DNA of 64,000 bases, from assembly GCA_030248295.1 (NCBI GenBank), contig JASANH010001149.1:62001-126000 (forward strand), given 5' to 3'. Numbering within the stretch: position 1 is the stretch's first letter; each line of letters starts with the position of its first letter. The notes beneath the pieces were generated by a model. It saw only the letters and a list, made by a program, of their open reading frames with translations. It made no database searches and was not told the DNA's origin. The translations under genes were made by a program, and so were the position numbers. Source of the stretch: Mesodorylaimus sp. YZB2_4. Lineage: Eukaryota > Nematoda > Enoplea > Dorylaimida > Dorylaimidae. This document shows, one piece after another, positions 22,583 through 34,514 of the stretch.

Positions 22583-25500
22583 GACAATGTTGTACTAATT
22601 ACTACTAACTTAATTACTTTTTTGATTAACGCATGATGTTTGGTGGTAGTGCTCTTGTACAGTACTACCAATGCTAGTAGTACGTAGAGCCAGTGCTATC
22701 TGTATGTATGTATCCATTATTTATTATATGATATGGGAAGATCCAAACAGATTCCTTATCACTGCTGCTTACGATTATTTCTGCCACATGCATGCATTCT
22801 ATGGCAGCCGTGAATTATAAGCCCTTTTCTTAGCAGTCAGTCCAACAAAGAAGCCTGATGACGCTTTTGACATTTTTGATGAAAACGCAAGTTCTTTTTT
22901 TAGCCCCCTATTTAATGCCAGAAAACATGCTGCAGAGGGGATTTACGGGAGAAAAAGCTTTATCTTGTACTCCTACGCCAAGGAAAGAGTGGCCAGTCCC
23001 AATATAGCAGTCGTCCTTGAAAGAGAACTGCTGGCGTAAATGACGACAGGATCAGTTACGCCAGCAGTTCATTTAATAATGGGACGTCATAGCATGCACG
23101 GTCTTGGGTACAACACTGTAGGTAGCTACCCGTCCAGAATGCAGACTGGTCTTGGGGTCTTTGCCATTCGTACACATACTTACATAGATTATCGCCAAAA
23201 AGCGAGTGCCAAGCGAAGCAAGAAATTTAGTCGGGAGGATGCACCGAGTTTCCGTTCCCTTCATTCATGAAATGCAAAATACGAAGACGTATACTTTGTA
23301 TAGAGCTGCTCAATTATGGAGCCTTTGAAAAAGGATCCCGTAACGCAGCAACGGCTTTCGTTCATGCCTGTAAGTTCCAAATTTATTGGCGATCGATAGT
23401 CATAGAGTTGCCAAAGAACGATGGTGGCTGTCATTTGAGGTAGCAACCAGTAATAAAAAGTCAATAAAATTCTACCCTTTCACCCACTGACGAGCATTTT
23501 ATGAACCTAGCGTCAATGTGCCTCATAAAGCCACTGGTGTCAGACTCGACATTTCATCCTAACCTTTTCGATTTATTTGCGTTGGAAGGTGGTGTAAGGA
23601 AAAATTGATGGATTGTGCGTATCTGATGGAGTCAGTCACGCAGGTAAAAGATTAGTTATGCGAAAAACCAATTCATTTTCATTTATTCCAATTTTTACAA
23701 ATTCAGCTTTGAAGCGTCGAGGCGGGTACAAACGAGGTCGTGGTTTTAAGCTGCCCAACTGTCGAGGAAAGTAGATCTGTTATCTGCCACATCACACTGG
23801 CATTTTCATGCGAGACTTCATCTATATGTCGTTTTGTACCTAACGCATCCTTAGCTTTTAATCTAGAGGTATGTGAAATGGACGAGGAAGATTTTTCCAG
23901 ATAAAAAATGCTATCAATTTTTAGTAAATTTTTGGTGCATAATATTTTTATCGATCATTGGCGCTCATTTAATCATTTTACATCTATATAACCACTGGCA
24001 CCAACTAACATTAAACAATCCGCCGCACATCGAGAAAGAAAAAAAATTGAGCCATCATAAAATAGTCACTGCCCCCTCGGAGAGATTTCCTGCTTCTTTA
24101 GGGCAGTGTTTCACTATGAATGAGTCCGCTCCTATTTTCACCGCAATGCTACTCAAGCGATCGAAGTCGCTTTTTCTGTTTGCTTAGCTAGATCTTTGGT
24201 TTCCAAAGCGAAAGAGACGCGGGCATCGGCCTCCCTCTACTGATTTCAAGAAGCTTCTAGACGAAGGGAGGACAATTGAGTCAGAATGATTGACCTGCCT
24301 GCCCATTCCTTCGAATTAGTTAGCCTTCGTGAGAATCGCAGCAGGTTCTTCAAGGAAGTTTCAACCGTATTTAATTGCGATTTTGTCAAACGCCAGTGAT
24401 CTGAATGGGAGGGTCTTGTGTAAGCAAAATAGGCATCTGATTTTAATTACCCATTCATGGATTCCATGACATAAAAAAAGCCTTAAGAAAAATAGCCTGC
24501 TAAATAGAGGCTTTTCTTGGGGACCTAGTTTATCTACGCTTGAAAAACGGTCGCCATTCCAGGCCAGTCATTTTTTGCAGGTCCTACAAAACATCTCTAG
24601 ATCCATAATTTTTCATGTGCTCTTTGGCTTGGCTTCAGTTTTTCTCGAATCCCTGGCGGCTTGCACATCGCGGATAGTAGGTCAGTATTTCCGTGAACAG
24701 CTGCATGTGTTCTGATTGAATTGAAGTTGTTCGTTTTCTTATCATTCATCCTAGAAACGGTCTCGACTAGTCATTTGGCTCATTGCGAGGTCGAATTCCG
24801 TTGCTTTTCTGCCTTCTGGCTTCTTTCCCCCGCCCGCCTGCCTTGGAGGCCCCTGGTCACTGATAATGGGAATCCATTTCAATAATAGTTGGCCACGCTT
24901 TCGAAGCTCCTTGTTCCCTTTTCCTCGCTTCTAGAATATCACTATTCATTATCTGTGGATGGGCAGCCCTTTCGAAAAGGAAGGTAACCACAGCCGTTTT
25001 GCACACCCTGCTCTTTTCTATCCACCAAAGCTTATCATTCGATGGATTTCTCTTCTCTTTTCCTTTCTGTAATCATCATCATATCTGATATGAATAACGT
25101 ATTGGAGATAAGCTAGGCTTGGTTCCTGTTGATCCCATTCCTGTCCTGTCTCTCAAACTAACTGCCTGTATTTGCACTGTGAGCTGGAAATCACCAGAGA
25201 GAGAAATATTCTTAACAGATTTCGGGTGGGAGACCGTTTACGTTGGAGAAGTTGATTTACGAGATTACAGGCAAATGTCTGCTTTTTAGTAAATTGACAT
25301 AGTCTAGTGCCGCTCGGCTAATAAGATCAATGACTTGCGCCACCTCACCTACCGCCTAAGGTCAGATGTACAGTATGTTAGAGAGCAGCGTCACCTTTTC
25401 CTGTCCCTTATTATGTTTGACGTGTTCAATTTGTGGATGTATGCCGCGGATGTTTAGGGTGGTTTTAATGCATTTTACAACGGCTCATCTTGTTTGCCAA

Positions 25501-26047
25501 GTCTAGCTTTTATGCTTACTCGTACCTCAGGATTTCTTTGTTTTCGCTTCTTGATGACGTTTTTCGTTTTTTAAAAACGTCGCTGATCTGCTTTTAGCTA
25601 AAATTTTTGCTCGTATGGTGCTTTTATGCGACAGCCGCTGTGAATGGCATCTGTCCTTGGATGCATATTTCATGCATTCTTGGATAAGGATTCCCTAACT
25701 CGATTAGAGATGTACACAAGGTGATTTGAATATGGCAGACAATTTATTTGTATTCCGTCTGTCAGTCGCCTGAAAACAAGGAAGACTAACTCGAATCGGA
25801 CAGCTGTATCAAATGTGCCCTTTTTGTTTTGTGGGCGTGCCTTCCTTTTCCTAATCTCCATTCCGCTAATAAGTTCGTTCCCTCATGTGCCATCCTCCTA
25901 TGCTCCCAGCACCAGTTCGTAGCTCATGTCAATCATCGGTGTATGATAATGGCGGGTGGGCAATGAAGACACGCCATTCCTGCCGCCTGTCAGGAATACG
26001 ACATGCTGAGAAATAGTTCAGGTTGAATTTTTTCACACGCATATCAG
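22583..26047. other. non-coding stretch
   Basis: No gene I can support. There is a hairpin at 23025-23070 (listed separately). A short basic frame after an AG at 23706, ending TAG near 23775, and a 104-codon frame at 23873-24187 with one hydrophobic segment could be exons, but lack partners. Confidence 0.3.
23025..23070. repeat. perfect hairpin, 15-bp stem
   Basis: GAACTGCTGGCGTAA (23025-23039) is exactly complementary to TTACGCCAGCAGTTC (23056-23070), with a 16-nt loop. Could be the residue of a foldback transposon. Confidence 0.8.
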
Positions 26048-27120
26048 GGTGGATTGGTCGGCTTAGGCGATAATCTCTTTGGAATCCCGCAGGCTCGCGT
26101 ACGTACTTTGCATGAATTATTTGGCGGCATGTTGGCGTGGTTCGTGGATTTGAGAAGATTCATAGGAGCTTGCACTGCTCTTATGGAACCCAAGGACTCA
26201 GTTTTCCACCAGCCCCTTTTAACTGGTGCTCCATTGGTTCACTCAAGCAAGCGTCGGAAGGAGGAGTGGGAGGTATGAAACCGAGCCAATAATATTGGTA
26301 TTTTACTCACAATAGATAAGGACAGTGAAAAAATTTATTGGGCTGATAGGAAACTTTTATGAGCACAACCTATTGTGTGAAGGTCTGACCAAAAATACGG
26401 CACCTTCCTTTTACACCAGGCCTCTACGCACTTCCATAAATAACGAAGGTCGATTTTCAATAGACTTTTAGAGAACAAAGATCTGAAACGCGCTTGATCC
26501 AGGTTAAGGCCACTAATGATCTAATGACGACAATCTAATGATGTTTTTCGACCTCAGGAGGACCTATGCTGATTGCACTTTTCAGACATTTTTTTGAAGC
26601 TTTTCTTTGAACAAAAAGGATAAATGAACCAAATCGACAAAGCAAGTAAAAAGTATCTTGAGAAAAAGAGGGGTTCTGTATTCTTACGGACACGTGTAGT
26701 GTTACAGTCCCTGTTATTTCACGCAATATGCGGATATTAGGATTTCTCGGGATATCAGACCAGTCTATATTAAATTCTGTATCCTTTCCCATCAATCTAA
26801 TAATGCTGTGCCCGTTCGGTCAAAATCGAGATTGGAAATAGAATATCTTGACTTCAAGGGGCGAATGAAAATTTCTCGACTTCTTGATGACGCACACATG
26901 CTTGACGTGTTTCGGATGCTCTTTCTGCTCGGCGGGGACTGGGGCATTGTTGTGCAGTTAGTGTCGTTAAGATACCCGACGGTGTCTTGGTTGTTGAAAT
27001 GCTTACACTCTATTTTTGCATCAGGCTACGAGGCATATTGGAGACTAGGGCTAAAAAATTCAATGGGCCTGACGTAGAGGAGGTCTTCGATGAGGAGGAG
27101 GAGGTATCGAGTGAATATGG
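26048..27120 (+). CDS. two possible exons of an unidentified membrane protein
   Basis: Candidate exon 26048-26275 lies between a CAG and a GTATGA, open throughout, with HELFGGMLAWFVDLRRF and a basic KRRKEEWE end. The second candidate, about 26960-27120, ends at TATG/GTAAGCC and encodes GVLVVEMLTLYFCIRLRG followed by an acidic EEVFDEEEEVSSEYG. Hydrophobic helices and clean splice-like borders suggest real exons. I do not recognise the family, and the link between them is inferred only from strand and proximity. Confidence 0.3.
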
Positions 27121-28893
27121 TAAGCCAAAGGCTCTACTCACCGGCATCTACTCTATGATAAAATTTGAAATGAAAGGAGTTGTACACTATCTTGGCTGAA
27201 TCTCCACGTGCGCATTTCTTTCAATTCCATCTTTTTTTGAGATTTGTCGAACTTTCTAATGTTTCTAAATAGGGAAAAACTAAGGGGATAAGGCTCGTTG
27301 CTTCATCATTATCAAAACCAATTTCAATAACTTTGCTTCATTGATTTGTACGGACTACTGGAAATTGTAGAAGTAGCAGAAAGAGATGAAAATCGAATCG
27401 AATGTACTTAGCGAACCAAGATAACTCTGTTACTAGTCAGCCATCAGGGCCATATAAAAGCTCTAAAGAGTAGCTTTCTATGTTATTTCATTAAGTTAAA
27501 ACTCTTTCTGAGCGGCTTGAGGATCTCATTGACTGTTGAGCGTTTTTATGTCCACATTTTTCTTTCTTTGCTCATCGATACGTTAATATATCAATCAACT
27601 TTTCGCTTCATCACGAACTTAATACGATAAAAGCTTGGTAGGGTTTTCCTAGCCAAGACGAAGAATATACCATCGAGATTTCGCGAGCCAGCCTTTTTTG
27701 CGCTTTTCCTTTAGTTAGGGTAGGGAACTCATCAGCTCGCAGTAATCAGCGTGGTTGTGAGACCGAATTACTCCAAATCTATTTTGGCAGTTCTTAGCTT
27801 GCACCAGCTTTCAGTATCTTGGGATCCCTTTGAGGTTAGGTTCGAACGGTAACATTTGCTGCGCTGGAGATTTTTCCAATTCCTGTGTCTTGAGATCAGT
27901 GAGTTAAAAGTTTTTTCATGTTTTGCCCTCCTAGTCTGCCGAAGGAAGGCGTAGATTGGTCTTAGGCCGGTTTTTCGACCCAAGGGTTTTATTTTTAGCA
28001 AAAGGGCAGCCATGAGTGTGCCATCATTTCGCAAATTATGGTTTGCTCCAACTCGTTGCTACACCGCCAAGTTTAACTCCGCACTTTCCTTGTCATCGGC
28101 TGAAAAAGATATTCTACGCACACATGCGCGAATAAGCAAGCTCCTAGCAGCTTGCGTTGTTGGCTCGTATTATTGTTCTTTAAGTCACTATCCATCGACG
28201 GATGCCGTGCGGGTCTTGGATAAAAGCTAATGAAAACTTTATGCAGCCCAGTGTCCATGTTTGAAGCTCCTCAGCAGGGCAACCAACACCTTGGTAGCCG
28301 TAGATTGGCGAGAGAGAACTTTGGCGAAACAATTTCGATTACAGGATGGCCTCTCTTTCTAATTATAGTGCTCTCTGAGATGATTTTATGCAGTAAAGCC
28401 CCAGTGTTTTTAAATTGAAACCATGGAAATCACGTTATGTTCCACAGAGATGGAATAGAGACCAGATAGTGGGAGACTAGACCTGATAAGCTTGCAGATT
28501 ACGACTGGCAGGCTATTTGCAGTTTATTTGAGAGAAACTAATGGTTTTATAAAATGTTTTCTGCCAATATTCAGCGCAGTAAAATGCAACAGAGAAAATC
28601 GAAATCATGAGATGATATCCAATTTCTCTTAGAAGCTTGTCCAGAAACATTTTTCAGGCTCATTGGTGCTGCAGTTTGCTGAAAGTCGCGGAAGAGTTGC
28701 TGTTTGCATTTTTTTTCTAGCTTTGAACTTGAGGTGCGCCAGAAAAGTTTTGCCCATCCTGCCTTTCACATACTCCCGTTTTGCTAGCTATTCTATCCTA
28801 GCTAGCCTCCTAAGATAGACTAATCATGTACTTTTATATTTAGCCCTATTTTTCTCAAAACAATCATAAAAGGGTCAGAGTTGGCTAAAAATC
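27121..28893. other. non-coding stretch upstream of the GPCR
   Basis: Short ORFs only. The last few hundred bases presumably contain the promoter and 5' UTR of the gene starting at 28894. Confidence 0.35.
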
Positions 28894-30480
28894 ATGGCGG
28901 ATTCGTTCAATTATTTAACTCTCGCCGATTGTATTCGTTCATCGGAATATTTAAGTGATATTGATAAATGGCAAAACTACACACTCACTTGGGAGAATGA
29001 ATCATATTTCTTTTATGATTTTGTATGTAAAAAAATTCGTTACGATTGGACTAAAGAACAATGCGAATCTATGGAAGCACGTATCGTGCTACCGTTGGGT
29101 ATATTTGGATTTTTTGGTGCCCTGATGTCATTTCTAACATTTTCCCGCCGTTCATTTGTGGCAACTGACGTTTATCTTTATCGAGTGGTCGGCATCGTCG
29201 AATGTGTGCACATGGCAGTTCTGGCATTTATGCACGCGACGTCATTCTTCGATTGCCATTCCAATTACGTGTGTACATTTTTCTCAGCCCATATTTACAT
29301 GACTGTGACGAATTTATGCGCTGAAGCGGTAGAGTTTATTGTAGTGTTTTTATGTATCGAACGAACCATAGCTTGCTTAACGCCGCAACATTTCCATCGC
29401 ATCCATCATATCGGTGCCTATCGCACTGCCGCCGTCTTGGCCGTGCTTACATCCTTACCACTAAATGTCATACATTCCTTCGATATGATTATCGAATACG
29501 AATACGACGTTCTTGACGAACCTAATCAAGATCTTCACATTGACGAAAAGGCGGGAGATTCAAAAATAGCGCGATATGACGAAACACCATCTTGGTTCGC
29601 ATCGACAGAATTTTATTCTCGTATGATCGATGCGCAATTGATTCGATTTTGTTTGGTAGCACCAGTTATAGTTGTGGCTACGGCTGGTAGTATAATAGGG
29701 CTATGGCAAGCGGTCGGAAGGAAAAAACGGCTACGTGGTGAGCAACTGTCAAGATCGAGCAGGCGGAAATCATCGTCGACACGTCAACAACTTATGCCAT
29801 CGCTGAGCCAAAAACGATCAGTCGAAGCGACGATGAATGAAAATACGAAGGCATCGGGTCGTCATTTGTCATTAGTTGGTCAAAATAATCCGAGTCTGAG
29901 TTCAGCATCGTCCTCGGCCGCTGTTGCAGCAGCTGATCGTACTCGCAAAGAAATAAAGCAAATGATCGATTTATGTTGCTTACAATTATGTTTAGCCGTC
30001 CCGATAGTCATCAATTATTTATTATGTATGGCCGAGAGGGCGGCAAAATGGAATATTGTCATACCGGATCGAATGAAGATCTACGAAGAGGCTTTCAAGA
30101 TGGCCGAATATGACGAAGCTTGTGTTATGATCAAACGTGCCACGGTCTTGGAATATTTGAGATTTGCCATCAGTCTAACACACATGATGGCCCATGGTCT
30201 GCACTTCTATTTATACATTTCATTTTCGGCTAAATTTAGACAAACTTTAGTCGATTGGTTGAACGGTACTGGTAAATTCCGTATTTTGATCAATTCGGTC
30301 AGGAAAAGAATAATTCATTTTGGTCGCGCTAGATCGTCGGCGGATCATCTGCGAGCATCGTCCAGGAATGGAGAAGGTGGATACGGGGGTTTGGGGGAGA
30401 GAATTTCGGGCAATGACTACGAGCCAGTGCCCACCGGCACGAGTATAAATGAGGCCATTGGACGAGGGAGTCGTGTCTAG
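28894..30480 (+). CDS. rhodopsin-type GPCR, intronless (srw/peptide-receptor-like)
   Basis: 528 residues in one exon, plasma-membrane receptor. An extracellular N-terminus of about 65 residues with an N-x-T site (NYTLTW) is followed by TM1 (LPLGIFGFFGALMSFLTF), TM2 (VVGIVECVHMAVLAFM), a loop Cys, and TM3 ending in CIERTIAC (ERT in the DRY position). TM4 and TM5 flank a long acidic loop 2. A loop 3 of about 95 residues is Ser/Arg/Ala-rich. TM6 (LCCLQLCLAVPIVINYLL) comes next. TM7 ends HFYLYISFSAKFRQTL, the pattern of nematode peptide-like receptors in which NPxxY is replaced. A basic Ser/Gly-rich tail ends at TAG. Intronless structure among spliced neighbours suggests retroposition or the compact style of chemoreceptor families. 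Ligand unknown. Confidence 0.8.
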   Translation: MADSFNYLTLADCIRSSEYLSDIDKWQNYTLTWENESYFFYDFVCKKIRYDWTKEQCESMEARIVLPLGIFGFFGALMSFLTFSRRSFVATDVYLYRVVGIVECVHMAVLAFMHATSFFDCHSNYVCTFFSAHIYMTVTNLCAEAVEFIVVFLCIERTIACLTPQHFHRIHHIGAYRTAAVLAVLTSLPLNVIHSFDMIIEYEYDVLDEPNQDLHIDEKAGDSKIARYDETPSWFASTEFYSRMIDAQLIRFCLVAPVIVVATAGSIIGLWQAVGRKKRLRGEQLSRSSRRKSSSTRQQLMPSLSQKRSVEATMNENTKASGRHLSLVGQNNPSLSSASSSAAVAAADRTRKEIKQMIDLCCLQLCLAVPIVINYLLCMAERAAKWNIVIPDRMKIYEEAFKMAEYDEACVMIKRATVLEYLRFAISLTHMMAHGLHFYLYISFSAKFRQTLVDWLNGTGKFRILINSVRKRIIHFGRARSSADHLRASSRNGEGGYGGLGERISGNDYEPVPTGTSINEAIGRGSRV

Positions 30481-31643
30481 GCGAAATTCAGGCGGACTAA
30501 TGGTGCGTACCAGTTCGACTCATTATGATCAGTACCATGCGTTTTAGGCAAGTATAAAGTTGCAGTATAAATTTATAATGTTAAATATACTATACAGCGC
30601 AGATATCAAGATAAGGTTTATATGTATTCTATATATATCAAATTGATATAATTTATGAGCCGCTGGTATGTGTGAAATGGATTCTTACAGTATGCCGGAG
30701 AAGGCATTATTCTGTAATCCTCCTGCACCAGAAGCAAACATAAATGTGTAAGACAGCATCAGATAATCTTCTAGAATGGTGCTTATCGACACATACCTCA
30801 ACAATACACTTCTTGAAATACGCACTTCAATAGCAAACTTGATAACTCATCTCAATAATAAACTTACGTACTCATCTCAATTTCTGATGTACATCTGTAA
30901 TAATGTGAATCTCAATGTTAGTGAAGAGTCTCTTATTATATTAATGCGCATTATACGCCTACCTAGTGACGTGCATCTTTTCGATAAGCAGATAACATCG
31001 AGACATCAATTTGCAGGGGTCTCTCGATAAAGCGCGTCTCAATACGATTAATAACTCGTTACAATAATGTCTTCCTTGGCTGGTTGGATGTACCTCTTAC
31101 GCACGCCATTTAAACTCTCGATAATGTGTTTCGTCGACGAGTCGATGTACTCCAGTCACGCCAAGCGTATTGCAGCTCTGCAACCTCCACAACCCAAAAT
31201 CACTCTGCTAAAAAACCCGACCCAACACAACCAAAAAAGCTCAAATTGGGATTTTGGGACCCAATGTCAGACCAGGGATAACCGTAAAAGGCAAATAAAG
31301 GTCGATAAATGCACGGAGGCAGTGCTTGCCTAATAATCCTAATAATCCTAAGGATTCGCGACAGCCCCAGGCTCTATGATTATAACTACAAATCAGCAGA
31401 ATTGTTTGAAATGTGGACAGAAAATACATTATCTCCACAGAATACATTGACTATGTAGGTTCCCTGCAACTGGCAAATACTACGCAAAGTCGCTTCACAA
31501 AATCATCACATTTCGAATTATACCTGGCTCAATAGGAGTCCAAGTGAGCACAAAACAAGTACAGTTTATCACTTTTTAGGAGATCGACCCGATCTGGCCG
31601 ATCAGCAGATCGGTCGATCTGGCACAAGCCAGATTACACAGGG
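30481..31643. other. 3' flank of GPCR and pre-insertion host sequence
   Basis: AT-rich, probably includes the GPCR 3' UTR. A near-perfect palindrome, 31581-31596 against 31606-31620 (AGATCGACC...GGTCGATCT), lies about 20 bp from the BEL/Pao insertion site. Confidence 0.5.
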
Positions 31644-31878
31644 TGTGGCGACTCTTCCCACACAAGTAATCCGACCGTTCACGAACTCTTTTACTCTGAA
31701 CTATACACACATCCTTTCCATTAAGTTACACAAAGCAAAGGTTACTCCCTGACTGTGGGATAGTTTAGACGGGTCGGGCCTATCGCCCCATAGCTACTAG
31801 TGCTAGTAATTTCGGCAGATCGTAAACATTCATCACTACAATCTAAACACTAAGCTAACAGTTCGCGATGACGCGACA
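31644..31878 (-). repeat. BEL/Pao LTR (3' LTR in element orientation)
   Basis: 235 bp, TG...CA on either strand, and about 98% identical to 43594-43828 (four substitutions seen). Flanked on the outer side by CAGGG (31639-31643), the 5-bp target duplication. Confidence 0.95.
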
Positions 31879-31898
31879 CTCCCACGCCAACGATTTCA

Positions 31899-34487
31899 TC
31901 ATGAATTGTCGGCCGTGGTCGCTTTCACAATGTCCGCCAACGTGATGATGCGTGGACGCCCCTCGACTGGGGGCTCGATGGCTCCTTTGGCGCGGAAGCG
32001 CCGACGCACGTACTTGACAGCGCATGACCCAATGAATTGCAAGGTCACTAGAGTACAGCAACTGTAGACCCAAATCCACAAAATCTTGCTGGCCCAATGG
32101 CTGATGAGGCCCCACGGTGTCAGGCTGCTTACTGCGTCGAGAATCGCCTGTGCGTCCTTGGATTTGGGGGTATCGTGTGCTACTTGCGCTAACTGTCGCA
32201 AGATTTCGGCTTGCCCATCCACTGTGGCGAACAGTTCACTGCTATGTGCTCGTAGCTCTCTCTGGGTATACAACTGTATCGGCTTGTGGATAACTGCTGT
32301 AAAGTCAACGTATTCTGCTATCTTAGAAGAGTGCAGTGCATGCTTGATTAATTGGCCTGCAAACGGCTTGACGATACCGTTGTGTGCGGTGTAAACCAAT
32401 AAGCCTTGGTTGGGATCACTGATGTAGACTTCATGGGCTAAATCACAATCAATGGGGGCAGAATTTGCATAAATAATGGATGTTTTGGGATCCATGTATC
32501 CATTTGAAGATGTGCCTCGTACTGTAAAGTTCACAGGGATCCACTCGGTGCATCGGTCTCCCATCTTGCAAAACTCGAACCGGTCCACCGGGCTGCACGG
32601 CCATACTTCAAGAAACTGGCCATACATTCGCGCCATAATTTGACTGTCGTTGAGAAGTCGTCTAGCGATCAAGGTTGGCTCCGCGTGGGCGAGGACCAAA
32701 TCAATTTCTTGAAGTTCCTTGATGGTCTGGCACACGGTGCTGAAGACATGATTGAGGGATTCCCGGAAAAGGCTATCGAGGCGTACTTCTAGGGCTTGAA
32801 GACGCATGGCAACTCCATCAGTGGCGTCGGTTTCTCGCTTCTCTCTCGGCCCATCGAGCTGGCTCCGTGATAAAGCTGTACTGCGTATTTCACTGAAGGG
32901 TACGCCTTGGTCGGTGAGAGTTGCTGTCGTGCCCTCGCAAGTCGTCACGGTTTTCTGTGCCTGATTCCACGTCAGAGCTATTTCCATGTCACTACTCAGA
33001 AACTGATTATTCCACATTTTTCCTTCAATCTCTTTCCAGAATATGTACTCGCAGCTAGCATTTTTGTTTGGGTTCCAAATCAACATCCCGTGATCTGGCA
33101 AAGGACAGCTCCCTTTTTCGTAGGCACAGTCAATCACATTGCCCAGGTTAGACTCCATCTGACCTCTGAATGTCTGGAAGACCTTGCCTTGCAGGAGAAA
33201 ACAGTTGGTCGTTGTTGCGGCCATCCACTTGCAGCAATCCCAGGCATTGCCAGAGGTGTAGGGCGGCTGCACTTTATTTTCAGTAAATGACGCAACGTCC
33301 CCTCCCAAAAGAGGGCCTTCTGAACAGCGGCGGTCACGGATCATTGCTTTGCAGTCCACCTCGGAGACAGGTACCGACTCTTCTTTGGTCCGGTGGTCCC
33401 AGCCAGTTTTGGCAAAACCCGTCCAGGCTTCGCTGACAGTGGTGACTTTGGAACACTTATGCGCTGGACTGGTGTGTCGGGCAATATTTTTCTTGAAAAG
33501 CCTTATGGTTGCCTGATAAACTTTGTCGACCTTCTGGGTACGATTGAAGCTGCAAGCGGCAATGGGACTTAAGTCGAACACCATTTTCGCGCTTCCATCC
33601 TCGCAAATCATCGGGTTTGCGGCAGCATGAGAGAGCATTACTGCAATAAGGCAGCTCAACAGGAAAAAAGAGACGGATGGAAGTTTTTTCGGATGAGCCT
33701 TGACAGAAGCGGAACCAATGGATTCACCTTCGTTGTCACTATCACTTTCCTGCGCCATATTTCGGATACGCTCAGTGGCGGCAACCGCCGCTCTGCGTTG
33801 TGGACGCAGCAAAGATGGTTCCCCAGGAGACTCCTGCTTCTTAGCTTGAACGCCCTCGTCTCGTACGGCAATGTCGTCCGAGTCATCATGAACTTCTAAA
33901 GGATGCAAATGCAAGACAGCGCGCGTAAGCACATTTCCAGATGCGGTTTTGACCTTGGCCGCTCGAAGCTCGCCGTCGGAGCTTGAAATCAACTGTACGA
34001 TCTTCGCCAATGGCCAGGTTCCACGAGGCGTTTCCTGGCGGATATGCACAATGTCACCCACCTTTGGGAGCCGAGTGACAGCATTACGCCTGCCGTTCAG
34101 GTGCCGCTGATAGCGTTCTCGCAGGCTAAGCAAATACTCATCACGCCATCGTTTCCAAAATCCCTGCAAATGTTGTTCACCTCTTTTCCAACGACGTAGC
34201 AGCGCGGCTTTTGAACTTTCATGTTCCACGTAGTCAAGATCGGCGGGGTTCTCGAACTGGATGCCAGGGACACCAAGCTTTGGATTTTGCATCAGAAAAT
34301 GAGCAGGGGTTAGGGTTCGACCATCTTGAAAATCCGAGCCAACATGAACCAATGGCCTCGAATTCAACATAGCCTCCACCTCAGTGAGGACTGTTTGTAA
34401 CTGAATCTGCGAGAGGCACAGGTGCTGAAGTGACTTGCGAAGTGATCGCTTGACCAGTTGAACCAATCGTTCATACACTCCACCCAT
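31899..34487 (-). CDS. BEL/Pao integrase C-terminus fused to envelope-like glycoprotein
   Basis: 862 codons in the same frame as the upstream pol ORF, separated from it by one TAG (34515-34517). Residues 1 to about 215 are the end of the integrase core and the DUF5641-type C-terminal region (RLPKVGDIVHIRQE). From about residue 275 a hydrophobic segment (SFFLLSCLIAVMLSHAAA) resembles an internal signal peptide, followed by a Cys-rich ectodomain with several N-x-S/T sites, a furin-like REKR near residue 550, and a C-terminal membrane anchor (ILWIWVYSCCTLVTL, about residue 800) with a basic tail. This is the plan of a viral membrane fusion glycoprotein captured by a retroelement. The viral source is not certain by eye; a negative-strand (chuvirus-like or phlebovirus-like) origin is a guess. 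Confidence 0.75.
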   Translation of the reverse strand: MGGVYERLVQLVKRSLRKSLQHLCLSQIQLQTVLTEVEAMLNSRPLVHVGSDFQDGRTLTPAHFLMQNPKLGVPGIQFENPADLDYVEHESSKAALLRRWKRGEQHLQGFWKRWRDEYLLSLRERYQRHLNGRRNAVTRLPKVGDIVHIRQETPRGTWPLAKIVQLISSSDGELRAAKVKTASGNVLTRAVLHLHPLEVHDDSDDIAVRDEGVQAKKQESPGEPSLLRPQRRAAVAATERIRNMAQESDSDNEGESIGSASVKAHPKKLPSVSFFLLSCLIAVMLSHAAANPMICEDGSAKMVFDLSPIAACSFNRTQKVDKVYQATIRLFKKNIARHTSPAHKCSKVTTVSEAWTGFAKTGWDHRTKEESVPVSEVDCKAMIRDRRCSEGPLLGGDVASFTENKVQPPYTSGNAWDCCKWMAATTTNCFLLQGKVFQTFRGQMESNLGNVIDCAYEKGSCPLPDHGMLIWNPNKNASCEYIFWKEIEGKMWNNQFLSSDMEIALTWNQAQKTVTTCEGTTATLTDQGVPFSEIRSTALSRSQLDGPREKRETDATDGVAMRLQALEVRLDSLFRESLNHVFSTVCQTIKELQEIDLVLAHAEPTLIARRLLNDSQIMARMYGQFLEVWPCSPVDRFEFCKMGDRCTEWIPVNFTVRGTSSNGYMDPKTSIIYANSAPIDCDLAHEVYISDPNQGLLVYTAHNGIVKPFAGQLIKHALHSSKIAEYVDFTAVIHKPIQLYTQRELRAHSSELFATVDGQAEILRQLAQVAHDTPKSKDAQAILDAVSSLTPWGLISHWASKILWIWVYSCCTLVTLQFIGSCAVKYVRRRFRAKGAIEPPVEGRPRIITLADIVKATTADNS

Positions 34488-34514
34488 CCAGGGTGCCCGT
34501 TCTGGAATAAACGT

